Source of the DNA: Micromonospora alfalfae
GTDB lineage: Bacteria; Actinomycetota; Actinomycetes; Mycobacteriales; Micromonosporaceae
Length of the DNA stretch: 64,000 nucleotides
NCBI RefSeq assembly: GCF_022230925.1
Contig: NZ_JAKKFH010000004.1
Coordinates: forward strand, 62,001-126,000
Direction: 5' to 3'
A program made the position numbers and the translations under genes. The notes under the pieces were generated by a model. The model was given only the letters and a program-made list of their open reading frames with translations, did not search any database and was not told where the DNA came from. Below are positions 26,860-35,066 of this stretch, in pieces. Each line of letters begins with the position of its first letter. The stretch's first letter is position 1.

Positions 26860-27114
26860 TCAGAGCTGCGGCGTGGTCAGGTCCCGCAGCAGCCGGTCCT
26901 CCTCGACCCGCCAGTAGCCGTGCTCCTTGCCGTCGAGCATCACCACCGGCAGCCGGTCCCCGTACTCCCGCTCCAGCCCCTCGTCGCCGGTGACGTCCCA
27001 CTCGACCCACTTGTCGCCGGTGACCGCTACCACCCGGTCGAGCGCCGCCTTTGCGTCGTCACACAGGTGGCAGCCGGGTCGGGTGATCAGGGCGAGTCGG
27101 GCGTCACTGGCCAT
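26860..27114 (-). CDS. glutaredoxin-like protein (84 aa)
   Basis: Thioredoxin-fold small protein with a redox CxxC: LALITRPGCHLCDDAKAAL, then LPVVMLDGKEHGYWRVEEDRL, including the cis-Pro of the fold. It matches the DUF836/glutaredoxin-2-like family. It overlaps the upstream ligase 3' end by 11 bases and is probably co-translated. The partner is unknown; in a mycothiol organism it could be mycoredoxin-like, though mycoredoxin proper has a different surrounding motif. Confidence 0.88.
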   Translation of the reverse strand: MASDARLALITRPGCHLCDDAKAALDRVVAVTGDKWVEWDVTGDEGLEREYGDRLPVVMLDGKEHGYWRVEEDRLLRDLTTPQL

Positions 27115-28729
27115 CGGTTACCTCCGTGCTGTCGGTCGGCGTCGCCGACCGGAGTTGGGTCTTGCGTACCTTGCCGATCGCCGAGTGCGGCAGGGCGTCG
27201 ACGAACTCGACAGCGGTCGGGCACTTGAACCGGGCCAGGTTCCGAGCGCAGTGGGCGAGCAACTCCTCGCTGGTCACCGGTCGGCCCTGCACCGGCACCA
27301 CGTACGCCCGCACAGTCTCGCCGGTCCGCGGGTGCGGCACACCCAGTACCGCCGACTCGACCACGCCGGGGTGCCCGGCGAGCACCAGCTCGACCTCGTG
27401 CGGATAGACGTTGAACCCGTTGACCAGGATCAGCTCGCCGAGCCGGTCGACCAGGAAGAGGTCGCCGTCCTCGTCGGCGTACGCGATGTCACCGGTGGCC
27501 CACCAACCCTCGGCGTCCGGGCCGCCCCGACCGTCGGGCCAGTAGCCGGTGAAGAGGTTGCGGCCGGACACCACGATCTGCCCCGGGTCGGTGCCCGGCG
27601 CCACGTCGGAGATGTCCAGCTCGTCCGGGTCGTCGTCGGGGACGGCCAGCCCGTCGCGCCACAGGTCCGCCCCGTCGGCGCCGACCAGGCGTAGCCGCAC
27701 CCCGGGCAGCGGCCGGCCGATCGAACCCGGCTTGGCCACGCCGCCGACAAGGGTGGAGGTGAGCACCGGCGCGGTCTCGGTGAGGCCGTACCCGATGTGC
27801 ACCTGATGCCCGGTGGCCTCGGTGAAGCGCGCCGCGACAGCGGGTTCGAGCGGTGCCGCGCCGCAGACCGCCACCCGCACCGACGCGGTCGCCGCGCGGG
27901 CCGTGGCCGCGCCGGCCCAGGTCAGGAACATCGACGGTACGCCGACCAGCACGCTGACCCGGTGCCGTGCGACCTCGTCCAGCCCTGCCGTCGGGCCCGG
28001 CTCGTCGAGCAGCACACCGGTAGCGCCGTGGTGCACTACCGCGCCGAGCCCCGAGTTGAGCCCGTACGCGTGGAACAGCGGCAACGCCAGGAGAACAGTG
28101 TCGTTCGGCCCGACCACCGGCGGCTCGATCGCCGCGACCTGTTCGTGGTTGGCGAGCAGCGCCTGGTGCGAGAGCATCGCGCCCTTGGGTCGCCCCTCGG
28201 TGCCGGAGGTGTAGAGCAGTACAGCCAGGTCGGCGCCGCCGCGTTGAGGGCGGGGTGCCGGTCCGGGCGCCTCGGCGGTCGGTGGCGTGCCGTGCACCGA
28301 GGCGAGCGCGGGCAACTCGGCTGCCACGTCGGCGACCAGACCTCGGACGTGGTCGGTGGCGATGAGCACCGACGCGCCGGAGTCGGCCAGCACGTGTCGT
28401 AGCTCCGGGGCGGTGAGGCCGGGGTTGACCGGCACCGTGACCAGCCCGGCGCGGAGGGCGCCGAGCCAGGCGATCACGAAGTCCGGTGTGTTGGGCAGCG
28501 CGATGGCGACGCGTGGCGGCGTACCGCCGGGGTCGGCGGGTGGCGCGGCGGCGGACAGGCCCCGGGCGGCGGCGTCCACCGCGGCGTCCAGTTCGGACCA
28601 GCTCACCGTCTGCTCGCGCCAGTGCAGCGCGGGCCGGTCGGCGCTGTCGAGAGCCGCCCGGCGGACCTGGTCGGCGAGGTTCGGCGCGGGGCTTTCCGAG
28701 GCGTCCTGCACGGTGATCGAGTCTGGCAC
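27104..28729 (-). CDS. AMP-dependent acyl-CoA synthetase/ligase (about 541 aa)
   Basis: Adenylate-forming enzyme activating a fatty or carboxylic acid with ATP, usually to an acyl-CoA. The P-loop is LLYTSGTEGRPKGAMLSH; the A5 motif is IGYGLTETAPV; A7/A8 are WWATGDIAYADEDGDLFLVDRLGELILVNGFNVYPHEVE; the catalytic Lys lies in LPHSAIGKVRKTQL. The start is uncertain (GTG 28729, with in-frame GTGs at 28768 and 28711), as no clear ribosome site is seen. It heads the trio with the glutaredoxin-like and HAD genes and is divergent from bldN. The substrate is not readable from sequence. Confidence 0.9.
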   Translation of the reverse strand: MPDSITVQDASESPAPNLADQVRRAALDSADRPALHWREQTVSWSELDAAVDAAARGLSAAAPPADPGGTPPRVAIALPNTPDFVIAWLGALRAGLVTVPVNPGLTAPELRHVLADSGASVLIATDHVRGLVADVAAELPALASVHGTPPTAEAPGPAPRPQRGGADLAVLLYTSGTEGRPKGAMLSHQALLANHEQVAAIEPPVVGPNDTVLLALPLFHAYGLNSGLGAVVHHGATGVLLDEPGPTAGLDEVARHRVSVLVGVPSMFLTWAGAATARAATASVRVAVCGAAPLEPAVAARFTEATGHQVHIGYGLTETAPVLTSTLVGGVAKPGSIGRPLPGVRLRLVGADGADLWRDGLAVPDDDPDELDISDVAPGTDPGQIVVSGRNLFTGYWPDGRGGPDAEGWWATGDIAYADEDGDLFLVDRLGELILVNGFNVYPHEVELVLAGHPGVVESAVLGVPHPRTGETVRAYVVPVQGRPVTSEELLAHCARNLARFKCPTAVEFVDALPHSAIGKVRKTQLRSATPTDSTEVTDGQ

Positions 28730-28780
28730 AGCGGACGACGACGGACCACGCCCGACGGTTGGGGCCACGCCCGGAGGACG

Positions 28781-28816
28781 ACACCGGACAGTCCCATGTA
28801 CGGGACTGTCCGGTGT
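28781..28816. promoter_or_regulatory. 15-bp inverted repeat in the ligase-bldN divergent region
   Basis: ACACCGGACAGTCCC (28781-28795) and its exact complement (28802-28816) flank ATGTAC. It lies about 50 bases upstream of the ligase start and 330 bases upstream of the bldN leader ORF, so it could be an operator or a 5'-UTR hairpin. The rest of 28730-29143 has no gene; a TATCAT at about 29078 is a possible bldN -10. Confidence 0.5.
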
Positions 28817-29143
28817 GCCACCGGCGATCCGATCAGGTCCTGTCGATGGGACGTGCGACGCTGACCACGGGCAGTTCGGCCGCGACGCCCGGCCGGCCGG
28901 CGCGGCCGGTCAGCCGAACGGTCGGCAAGCCTCCGACCTGGGGATCCACCCTGGAACACCAAGCCGACGGAAAGTCAATCGCACACGACGGACAACCGGT
29001 CCGCCACCGGTGCGACGGAGCGGGAAATACTTCCGCCTTGTGTAACGGACTTGCCACGCGCGGGTGACGTTGGCCCTATCATCACTCGGGTCGGCTCACC
29101 CCATTTGCCGTGAGTCGACACCCCTCAGCCCGAGGAGGCCCCC

Positions 29144-29299
29144 GTGCCTGTGAGCGCATTGGACCAGCACCTCCAGGGGAATTGCCGCCCGTCGGCAACT
29201 CCCGTGACCGTCCTGCCCGACCGGTCATCCGGTCGGTCCGCACCGACGAGACCTAGACCGGCCCGTCCGGCGACCGACGGGACGGGGGCAACACGGTGA
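29144..29299 (+). CDS. candidate 51-aa leader ORF coupled to bldN
   Basis: GTG 29144 follows a strong GAGGAGG site (5-6 bases spacing). The frame reads MPVSALDQHLQGNCRPSATP, continues Pro/Arg-rich and stops at 29297-29299. The stop overlaps the GTG of bldN as GTGA. The best ribosome site in the region therefore serves this ORF, and bldN would be translated by coupling. Third-position GC is only about 70%, lower than in genes here, so it may be regulatory rather than a functional protein. Confidence 0.4.
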   Translation: MPVSALDQHLQGNCRPSATPVTVLPDRSSGRSAPTRPRPARPATDGTGATR

Positions 29300-30252
29300 C
29301 CACCTTCGGTTACGCGGAACGCCCGGTCGGCCTGACCGGTCAACCCGCCCGCTCCCACGTCAACGAGCGGCCAGCGGCCCGTGCCCCATCGGACGAACAG
29401 CACGGCGGTGTCGTGCGGGGTGACGGCGCGGCGCAACGGATCCGCAGCCGGCCGCACCACAACGAGCCGCCGCCGCGACCCGCGGTGCCCGGTGGAAACG
29501 CGAAGCCGGCCGGCGGCCGGGTGGCCGTACCGCAGCGGCCCACAATGCCCGTGCAGGGCCGTCGGGTTAGCGACACACCGGCGGTCACCACCGACCCGGC
29601 GGCTGGTGAGACAGCGGTGATCCCGGCGGTGCCGGCCACCACCGCGACCACCCCGACCGGTTTCCCGAGCCGCCCGGACCCGTCCGACCCGGCAACCGAG
29701 GTCTGGACGCTGATCGAGCGGGCTCAGGCCGGCGAGTCCGAGGCGTTCGGTCTGATCTACGACCGTTACGTGGACACCGTCTTCCGGTTCGTCTACTTCC
29801 GGGTCGGCAACCGGCAACTCGCCGAGGATCTCACCTCGGACACCTTCCTGCGCGCGCTCAAGCGGATCGGCAGCTTCACCTGGCAGGGCCGCGACCTCGG
29901 CGCCTGGCTGGTGACGATCGCCCGCAACCTCGTCGCGGACCACTTCAAGTCGGGCCGGTACCGGCTGGAGGTCACCACCGGCGACGTGCTCGACGCCGAC
30001 CGGGAGGACCGGGGCCCGGAGGGCAGCCCGGAGGCGGCGGTGGTGGAGCACATCACCAACGTCGCGCTCCTCACCGCTGTGAAGCAGCTCAACCCGGAGC
30101 AGCAGGAGTGCATAGTGCTCCGCTTCCTCCAGGGCTTCTCGGTCGCCGAGACGGCCCGCGCGATGGGCAAGAACGAGGGAGCCATCAAGGCCCTCCAGTA
30201 CCGCGCCGTCCGCGCCCTGGCCCGGCTGCTGCCCGACGGCTTCCAGCCGTAG
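29296..30252 (+). CDS. bldN: ECF sigma factor of the BldN type (318 aa)
   Basis: Directs transcription of developmental genes in Streptomyces (aerial hyphae, chaplins). Sigma region 2 lies at about 145-205 (YDRYVDTVFRFVYFRVGNRQ, AEDLTSDTFLRALKRIGSF, TIARNLVADHFK) and region 4 at about 250-310 (LNPEQQECIVLRFLQGFSVA, ARAMGKNEGAIKALQYRAVRALARLL). About 135 residues of Pro/Thr/Arg-rich extension precede region 2, recalling the N-terminal pro-sequence of Streptomyces BldN. The next gene has RsbN-like features, supporting the assignment. Micromonosporas sporulate without aerial hyphae, so the targets may differ. Confidence 0.85.
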   Translation: MTTFGYAERPVGLTGQPARSHVNERPAARAPSDEQHGGVVRGDGAAQRIRSRPHHNEPPPRPAVPGGNAKPAGGRVAVPQRPTMPVQGRRVSDTPAVTTDPAAGETAVIPAVPATTATTPTGFPSRPDPSDPATEVWTLIERAQAGESEAFGLIYDRYVDTVFRFVYFRVGNRQLAEDLTSDTFLRALKRIGSFTWQGRDLGAWLVTIARNLVADHFKSGRYRLEVTTGDVLDADREDRGPEGSPEAAVVEHITNVALLTAVKQLNPEQQECIVLRFLQGFSVAETARAMGKNEGAIKALQYRAVRALARLLPDGFQP

Positions 30253-30260
30253 TTTGTTAC

Positions 30261-30314
30261 GGCGGGACCGACGGGCGCCGATCAGCGTCCGCGCAGCTCA
30301 GAGTCGGTCCCGCC
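30261..30314 (+). terminator. hairpin after bldN
   Basis: GGCGGGACCGAC (30261-30272) is complementary to 30303-30314, with a 30-base loop, starting 9 bases after the bldN stop. It is a possible terminator or attenuator separating bldN from rsbN. The remaining gap to 30541 holds the promoter below and no other gene. Confidence 0.5.
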
Positions 30315-30357
30315 CGGTGATGACCATCACTTTCTGTAATTTCCGCTCCGCCAGGCC

Positions 30358-30386
30358 CGTAACCCGTGCCCGGTCCGCCGCGTTTC
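30358..30386 (+). promoter_or_regulatory. BldN-like promoter upstream of rsbN
   Basis: CGTAAC (30358-30363), 17 bases, then CGTTTC (30381-30386). The Streptomyces sigma-BldN consensus, as I recall it, is CGTAAC-N16-CGTTGA. The site lies in the bldN-rsbN gap, where Streptomyces has a BldN-dependent rsbN promoter, giving negative feedback. Confidence 0.6.
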
Positions 30387-30541
30387 TCCGGGTGCGACCG
30401 GTGGATGTCCCGGCAGGCCCGGGTCACCGAGGTCCGACCGGCATGCCGGCGGCACCTCACCTCCGTGGTGTCACACTGCCGCCCGGTCGCTGGCAACGAC
30501 GGCGGCCGACCGGCCGTGACCAGCGAGAGGAGGTGCCTGCG

Positions 30542-31411
30542 GTGGACAACACCCTCTTCTCCCGCCGGCGCGCGGAGCGCTTCGCGCAGCTTCTCGACGA
30601 GGCCAACGGCGCTCGACGACACCACGTGCGATCCCGGGTGGACGGCCAACTGGCGCCGCTCGTCGCAGTGGGTCAGCGGCTCAGCGTCGACCCCCCGGCT
30701 GTCGAGGTGGACCAGGACTTCCGTACCGGCCTGCGGGCGATGCTGCTCGCAACCGCCGAGCGGGAAGGGCTGGGCAGCGCGCCAGCGGCGGTCAGCGAAC
30801 CGGCCGCCACCACCACCCGCGGGCGGCTACTGCCGGCGGTCACCGCACGGCGGGCCCGAGCCCGGGGCGCGATCCTGGTCGGCATCGCCGCCGGGGCCAT
30901 CGCCGTCTCCGGGATCTCCGCCGCCAGCGAGAACGCGGTGCCCGGTGACGCGCTGTACGGCATGAAGCGCTCCACCGAACGGGCACAGCTCGCCCTGGCC
31001 AGCTCCGACATCAGCCGGGGCCAGCTCTTCCTGGACTTCGCCCGGACCAGAGTCGGCGAAGCCGCAAAGCTGCGCGGCGACCGGATCGGCTACAGCGCGG
31101 TCCTCGACGACATGGACGCCGACAGCCGGCAGGGAGTTCGCCTGCTGACCTCGGCTGCCGTACAGCGGGCCGAGCCGGGCAGCCTGGACACTCTGAACAC
31201 CTTCGTGTCGAGCCAGCGCCGGGCGGTACGCGGTCTGCTCGACGGGAGCACCCGGGTCGACCGGGAACGCACCCAGCGGTCCCTGGCGTTGCTGGACAGC
31301 ATCCGGGAACGCTCGGACGACCTGCGCGCGGCGATCTCCTGCGGCCTGCCGGCACCGACCGCCAGCGACGCCCTCGGGCCAGATCCGAGCACCTGCCCCG
31401 GGGCCCGCTGA
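30542..31411 (+). CDS. rsbN: RsbN-like anti-sigma factor, DUF5667 (289 aa)
   Basis: Likely membrane anti-sigma factor of BldN. The cytosolic N-terminus (about 1-105) begins MDNTLFSRRRAERFAQLLDEA, a DUF5667-gene hallmark. One membrane helix lies near 118-137 (GAILVGIAAGAIAVSGISAA), then the DUF5667 extracytoplasmic domain with ENAVPGDALYGMKRSTERAQLALA and helical repeats. GTG 30542 has GGAGG 8 bases upstream; the frame is open further upstream but lacks such a site. Its position behind bldN and behind a BldN-like promoter matches the Streptomyces pair. Confidence 0.85.
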   Translation: MDNTLFSRRRAERFAQLLDEANGARRHHVRSRVDGQLAPLVAVGQRLSVDPPAVEVDQDFRTGLRAMLLATAEREGLGSAPAAVSEPAATTTRGRLLPAVTARRARARGAILVGIAAGAIAVSGISAASENAVPGDALYGMKRSTERAQLALASSDISRGQLFLDFARTRVGEAAKLRGDRIGYSAVLDDMDADSRQGVRLLTSAAVQRAEPGSLDTLNTFVSSQRRAVRGLLDGSTRVDRERTQRSLALLDSIRERSDDLRAAISCGLPAPTASDALGPDPSTCPGAR

Positions 31412-31537
31412 CCCGCGTCCCCATACCGCACGTCCGACCGGCCGCGCCACAGTTCGCTGTGTGCCCGGCCGGTCGCCCGTCTACGGCGGATACCCTCGCG
31501 GAGGAGCATCCGTCGTACCGGTGAGGAAGGGATTCGC

Positions 31538-32407
31538 GTGGCGCGTAGCCGTAAGGTGACGGTCAGCACCGACGCCGAGGGGCACACCGCAGCCTGGGCG
31601 GAGACCGACCTGGCCCCGGTCAGCGCACCCGACCAGACCGCCGCGGCGTTCTTCGACGTGGACAACACCATGATGCAGGGCGCGTCGATCTACTGGTTCG
31701 CCCGTGGTCTCGCCTCCCGCAACTACGTGACCACCGCCGACCTGGCCCGATTCGCCTGGCAGCAGCTCCGCTTCCGGCTGCTGGCCCGGGAGCACGCCGG
31801 TGACATGTCACTGGCCAAGGAGGCGGCGCTGGCCTTCGTCCAGGGCTGGCGGGTGAACGAGGTCGAACACCTCGCCGAGGAGATCTTCGACGAGATGATG
31901 GCCCCCCGGATCTGGGCCGGCACCCACCAGCTCGCTCAGCGTCACCTGGCCGCCGGTCAGCGGGTCTGGCTGGTCAGCGCCGCCCCGGTCGAGATCGGCC
32001 GGGTGATCGCCGCCCGGCTCGGCCTGACCGGCGCCATCGGCACCGTGGCCGAGGTGCTGGACGGGGCGTACACGGGGCGGTTGGTGGGTGACCTGATGCA
32101 CGGGCCGGCCAAGGCTGAGGCGGTCACCCAGCTCGCCGCCGTGGAAGGGCTCGACCTGTCCCGCTGCGCGGCCTACAGCGATTCCGCGAACGACCTGCCG
32201 CTGCTCTGTGCTGTGGGCCGGGCGGTGGCCGTCAACCCGGACGGCGCCCTGCTGCGGCAGGCCCGCCAGCACGGCTGGGAGGTGCGGGACTTCCGCACCG
32301 GTCGCCGTGCGGTCAAGATCGCCGTACCGTCGACAGCGGCGGCCGGGCTGGTCGCGGGCGCGGTCACCGCCGGCCTGGCCCTGCAACGCCGCCGCCGCGC
32401 CGGCTGA
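31538..32407 (+). CDS. HAD-IB family phosphatase (289 aa)
   Basis: SerB/CicA-like HAD hydrolase. Motif I is AAFFDVDNTMMQGASIYWFARGL; motif II Ser lies in VWLVSAAPVEIGRVIA; motif III Lys is in GPAKAEAV; motif IV is CAAYSDSANDLPLLCAVGRAVAVNPD. The last 25 residues are a hydrophobic helix ending RRRRAG, a possible membrane tail. Enzymes of this group sit beside acyltransferases in lipid pathways; the convergent neighbour is such an acyltransferase. The substrate is unproven. Confidence 0.9.
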   Translation: MARSRKVTVSTDAEGHTAAWAETDLAPVSAPDQTAAAFFDVDNTMMQGASIYWFARGLASRNYVTTADLARFAWQQLRFRLLAREHAGDMSLAKEAALAFVQGWRVNEVEHLAEEIFDEMMAPRIWAGTHQLAQRHLAAGQRVWLVSAAPVEIGRVIAARLGLTGAIGTVAEVLDGAYTGRLVGDLMHGPAKAEAVTQLAAVEGLDLSRCAAYSDSANDLPLLCAVGRAVAVNPDGALLRQARQHGWEVRDFRTGRRAVKIAVPSTAAAGLVAGAVTAGLALQRRRRAG

Positions 32408-32442
32408 GACGCCCGTTCAGAAGCCTCGGCTCCGACCCGCGG

Positions 32443-33522
32443 CTAGGGGCCGAACGGGTCGGGCCGTCGCTCCAGCAGCGTGTGCAGCGTCTGCTGGATG
32501 GTCTCCCGCACCTGGTCGGCGAGGTTGAAGACCACCAGCGGGTCGTCCGCCGAGTCGGTCAGGTGGGCGGTGGGAATCGGCGGGCAGAACTCGATCAGCC
32601 ACTTGCTGGGTAGCGGCACCATGCCCAGCGGGCCGAGCAGCGGGAACGTCGGCGTGACCGGGAAGTAGGGCAGCTTCAGCAGCCGCGCCAGGGGCTTCAT
32701 GTCGGCGAGCATCGGGTAGATCTCCTCGCCGCCGACGATGGCGACTGGCACGATCGGGGTGCCGGTGCGCAGCGCCGCCGAGACGAAACCGCCCCGCCCG
32801 AAGCGTTGCAGTTTGTAACGGTCTGCGTAGAGCTTGCCGATGCCCTTGAAGCCCTCGGGGAACACACCCACCAGATCGCCGCCGCCGAGCAGCCGCTCGG
32901 CGTCCGGGTTGCAGGCCACAGTGCCGCCGGTCTTGCGGGCCAACTCGGAGACCACCGGCATCCGGAAGACCAGGTCGGCGCCGAGCAGCCGCAGGTAGCG
33001 GTGGGCGGGATGCTTGTCGTGCAGCGCCGCCGAGAGGATCAGGGCGTCCAGCGCCACAGTCCCGGAGTGGTTGCCGACCACCAGGGCGGGCCCGTCCACG
33101 GGGACGTGCTCCACCCCACTGACCTCGGTGCGGAACCAGTCCCGGTAGAGCAGCCGCAGCAGCGGGTGGAAGACGGCATCGGTCAACTCCGAGTCGAAAC
33201 CGAACTCGTCGACCTCGTAGTCACCGGAGAGCCGCCGGCGCAGGAACGCCAACCCGTTCGCGACCTTGCGGTCCCAGTGGTCGCCGGGGCGGTCCGACAC
33301 CGCCGGCTCGGTGCCGCCGGGCAACCCGGCGTCGACCTCGTCGGCCGGCATCGAGGCCGGCGGTGCGGACGAGGCCGGCGGTTCCGTCGGGGTCGGCGCG
33401 GCCTGCGCGGCCGGTCGGTGTCCGTTGCGCCGCGCCGGCTCCGCGTCCGGCGCGGGCACCTGCTGCGGTACGTCGAAACGCCCGACCGACTGCGGGTCGC
33501 GCCGCTCCTCCGGCCCACTCAT
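32443..33522 (-). CDS. 1-acyl-glycerol-3-phosphate acyltransferase-like (359 aa)
   Basis: PlsC-family acyltransferase. The catalytic HxxxxD box is VVGNHSGTVALDALIL (about 205-220) and the phosphate-binding motif is GVFPEGFKGIGK. The first about 95 residues are Pro/Ala-rich and disordered. The barrel-like end has VPVAIVGGEEIYP and LIEFCPPIPT. It is probably membrane-associated and makes phosphatidic acid or a similar lipid. Its ATG at 33522 overlaps, as ATGA, the stop of a 20-residue mini-ORF that itself overlaps the upstream epimerase stop. Confidence 0.9.
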   Translation of the reverse strand: MSGPEERRDPQSVGRFDVPQQVPAPDAEPARRNGHRPAAQAAPTPTEPPASSAPPASMPADEVDAGLPGGTEPAVSDRPGDHWDRKVANGLAFLRRRLSGDYEVDEFGFDSELTDAVFHPLLRLLYRDWFRTEVSGVEHVPVDGPALVVGNHSGTVALDALILSAALHDKHPAHRYLRLLGADLVFRMPVVSELARKTGGTVACNPDAERLLGGGDLVGVFPEGFKGIGKLYADRYKLQRFGRGGFVSAALRTGTPIVPVAIVGGEEIYPMLADMKPLARLLKLPYFPVTPTFPLLGPLGMVPLPSKWLIEFCPPIPTAHLTDSADDPLVVFNLADQVRETIQQTLHTLLERRPDPFGP

Positions 33523-33581
33523 GATGCCGCCTCGGTTCGCGACTGCGGGGCTCGCAGGACCGGCTCACTCCTCGCGCTCAT
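33519..33581 (-). CDS. 20-aa mini-ORF (MSARSEP repeat family, copy B)
   Basis: Reads MSARSEPVLRAPQSRTEAAS. Its ATG overlaps the epimerase stop as ATGA and its stop overlaps the acyltransferase ATG as ATGA. It exactly fills the gap and contains an internal GCGAGGAGTGAG that resembles a ribosome site. The DNA is a copy of a repeat also at 59400-59442 and 35067-35108. It may couple translation of the two enzymes rather than make a useful peptide. Confidence 0.45.
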   Translation of the reverse strand: MSARSEPVLRAPQSRTEAAS

Positions 33582-34654
33582 GATGAACGCTCCCGGACCG
33601 CTGAGCGGACCTGCCGGATGCCGTCCAGGACGAGTTGCTCGGCAGCGGCCAACTGATCCCGGGTGACCACCACCCCACCGTGATGGGCCCGGATGAAGTC
33701 CTCGAACGCCTCGGCGGTCGACCGGGGCGTGAAGCCGTACTCCTGCTCAAGCCGGCTGGTGTCGACCACCCGGCCGTGCACGAAGAGGTCGACCTGGTCC
33801 AGGCCGTAGCGGCCGAAGCCCATGGTGCGGGCCAGCGCGGCGGCCCCGGAGAGACCCGGCTCCAGCACCGGGACGGCGACCCGTCCGGCGCGCCGGATCG
33901 CCTGGGACAGCGACAGCACCCCGGGGCCGGCGACGTTGTAGGTGCCGGGATGGTCCTCCACGATCGACCGGTACAGCACCTCCAACGCGTCGTCGAAGTG
34001 CAGGAACTGGAGGCGGGGGTCACGGCCGAAGACGGTCGGCACGAACGGCTGCGAGAAGTAGCGGGTCAACGTGGTGTCGGCGGTCGAGCCGATGAACGGG
34101 GCGAAGCGCAGCACCGTGGCGGTGACGTCGGACCGACGGCGACGGAAGCCGCGCACGTACCCCTCAAGGTCGAGGATGTCGCGGCCGAAACCGCCACGCG
34201 GCACCTCGCGGGGTTCGGTTTCCTCGGTGAAGACCGCCGGATCCCGGAACGACACCCCGTAGGCGGCTGTCGACGAGCGGACCACGAGTTTGCGCAGTCG
34301 GGGTGCCCGCTGGCAGGCGGCGAGCATCTGCATGCTGCCGATGACGTTCTGGTCCTTCATCGCGGACCGGCCGCCGTGCTGCGGGTCGGGTGAGGTGACC
34401 AACGCGAGGTGCACCACCGCGTCGACGTCCAGGTCGGCGAGGAGGCCACCGAGGGAACCGCTGTCGACGCGGATGCGTTCGACCCGGTCGAGCAGGTCGG
34501 TGAACTCGATGCCGGAGTCCGGTGCGTCGACACCGATGACCCGTTCGATGCGCGGATCGGCGGCCAGTCGGGCCGCCACGTGGGCACCCAGGTAGCGGCC
34601 CACTCCGGTGACGACGACGACCCCCGGAGCACCTGAGGTGCCACCGGGGGTCAT
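33578..34654 (-). CDS. NAD-dependent epimerase/dehydratase (358 aa)
   Basis: Extended SDR-like Rossmann protein: VVVVTGVGRYLGAHVAARLAADPRIERVIGVD carries a G-x-x-x-x-x-G loop in a variant form (GVGRYLG). It then has LVVRSSTAAYGVSFRDP with Ser/Thr and Tyr near the active site, and a C-terminal substrate part. ATG 34654 is chosen; a GTG at 34663 is also possible. It is first in a minus-strand unit with the mini-ORF and acyltransferase, suggesting a lipid or envelope-sugar role, an inference from context. Confidence 0.88.
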   Translation of the reverse strand: MTPGGTSGAPGVVVVTGVGRYLGAHVAARLAADPRIERVIGVDAPDSGIEFTDLLDRVERIRVDSGSLGGLLADLDVDAVVHLALVTSPDPQHGGRSAMKDQNVIGSMQMLAACQRAPRLRKLVVRSSTAAYGVSFRDPAVFTEETEPREVPRGGFGRDILDLEGYVRGFRRRRSDVTATVLRFAPFIGSTADTTLTRYFSQPFVPTVFGRDPRLQFLHFDDALEVLYRSIVEDHPGTYNVAGPGVLSLSQAIRRAGRVAVPVLEPGLSGAAALARTMGFGRYGLDQVDLFVHGRVVDTSRLEQEYGFTPRSTAEAFEDFIRAHHGGVVVTRDQLAAAEQLVLDGIRQVRSAVRERSS

Positions 34655-34751
34655 CTGACGCACCTACGCCGGCAGGATGGACCGAGCCGGGACGACCACG
34701 GCCTGATCACCTGAGCCTCCGGAGGTCGACAGTTTGGCAAGTGACGCCGAA

Positions 34752-34772
34752 CGCCGGGCGTTGAGCCCGGCG
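34752..34772 (-). terminator. terminator after the bS22 gene
   Basis: CGCCGGGC and its complement flank GTTGA in an 8-bp stem, 4 bases past the bS22 stop. Confidence 0.55.
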
Positions 34773-34776
34773 GCGA

Positions 34777-34878
34777 TCACTTGCCGAGACGGCGACGCTG
34801 GACGCGGGTCTTGCGCAGCAGCTTGCGGTGCTTCTTCTTAGCCATGCGCTTACGGCGCTTCTTGACCACCGAGCCCAT
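34777..34878 (-). CDS. small ribosomal protein bS22 / AURKAIP1-COX24 domain (33 aa)
   Basis: Reads [20 protein letters not shown], then [13 protein letters not shown]: 33 residues, extremely basic, ending in the conserved RVQRRR-LGK signature of the actinobacterial 30S protein bS22 (bS38-type naming also used). A 30S subunit component. ATG 34878 is preceded by AAAGGCTGTCGT. The 270 bases upstream (34879-35148) hold no convincing gene but include a repeat of the MSARSEP family. Confidence 0.93.
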   Translation of the reverse strand: MGSVVKKRRKRMAKKKHRKLLRKTRVQRRRLGK

Positions 34879-35066
34879 ACGACAGCCTTTCGATACAACG
34901 TGCGGGGCGGACCGGATGACACCACGCAGGTGGCGACGGCGACCGCTTGCGGACAACGGACCGGACCAGTCTGGGCGGCGGGGCGCACCGGTGGGGTCTC
35001 GGTCGGGCTCCAGGGTAGCCGGAGGGCGTCAGCCGGACCAACGCGCCCCCGTCGCCGCTGCCTCTG

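Noticed and set aside
29041..29073. TGTAAC...CGTTGG upstream of bldN as a BldN autoregulatory promoter
   Set aside because: The spacing is 21 bases, too long for the 16-17 base consensus, and the -35 has a mismatch.
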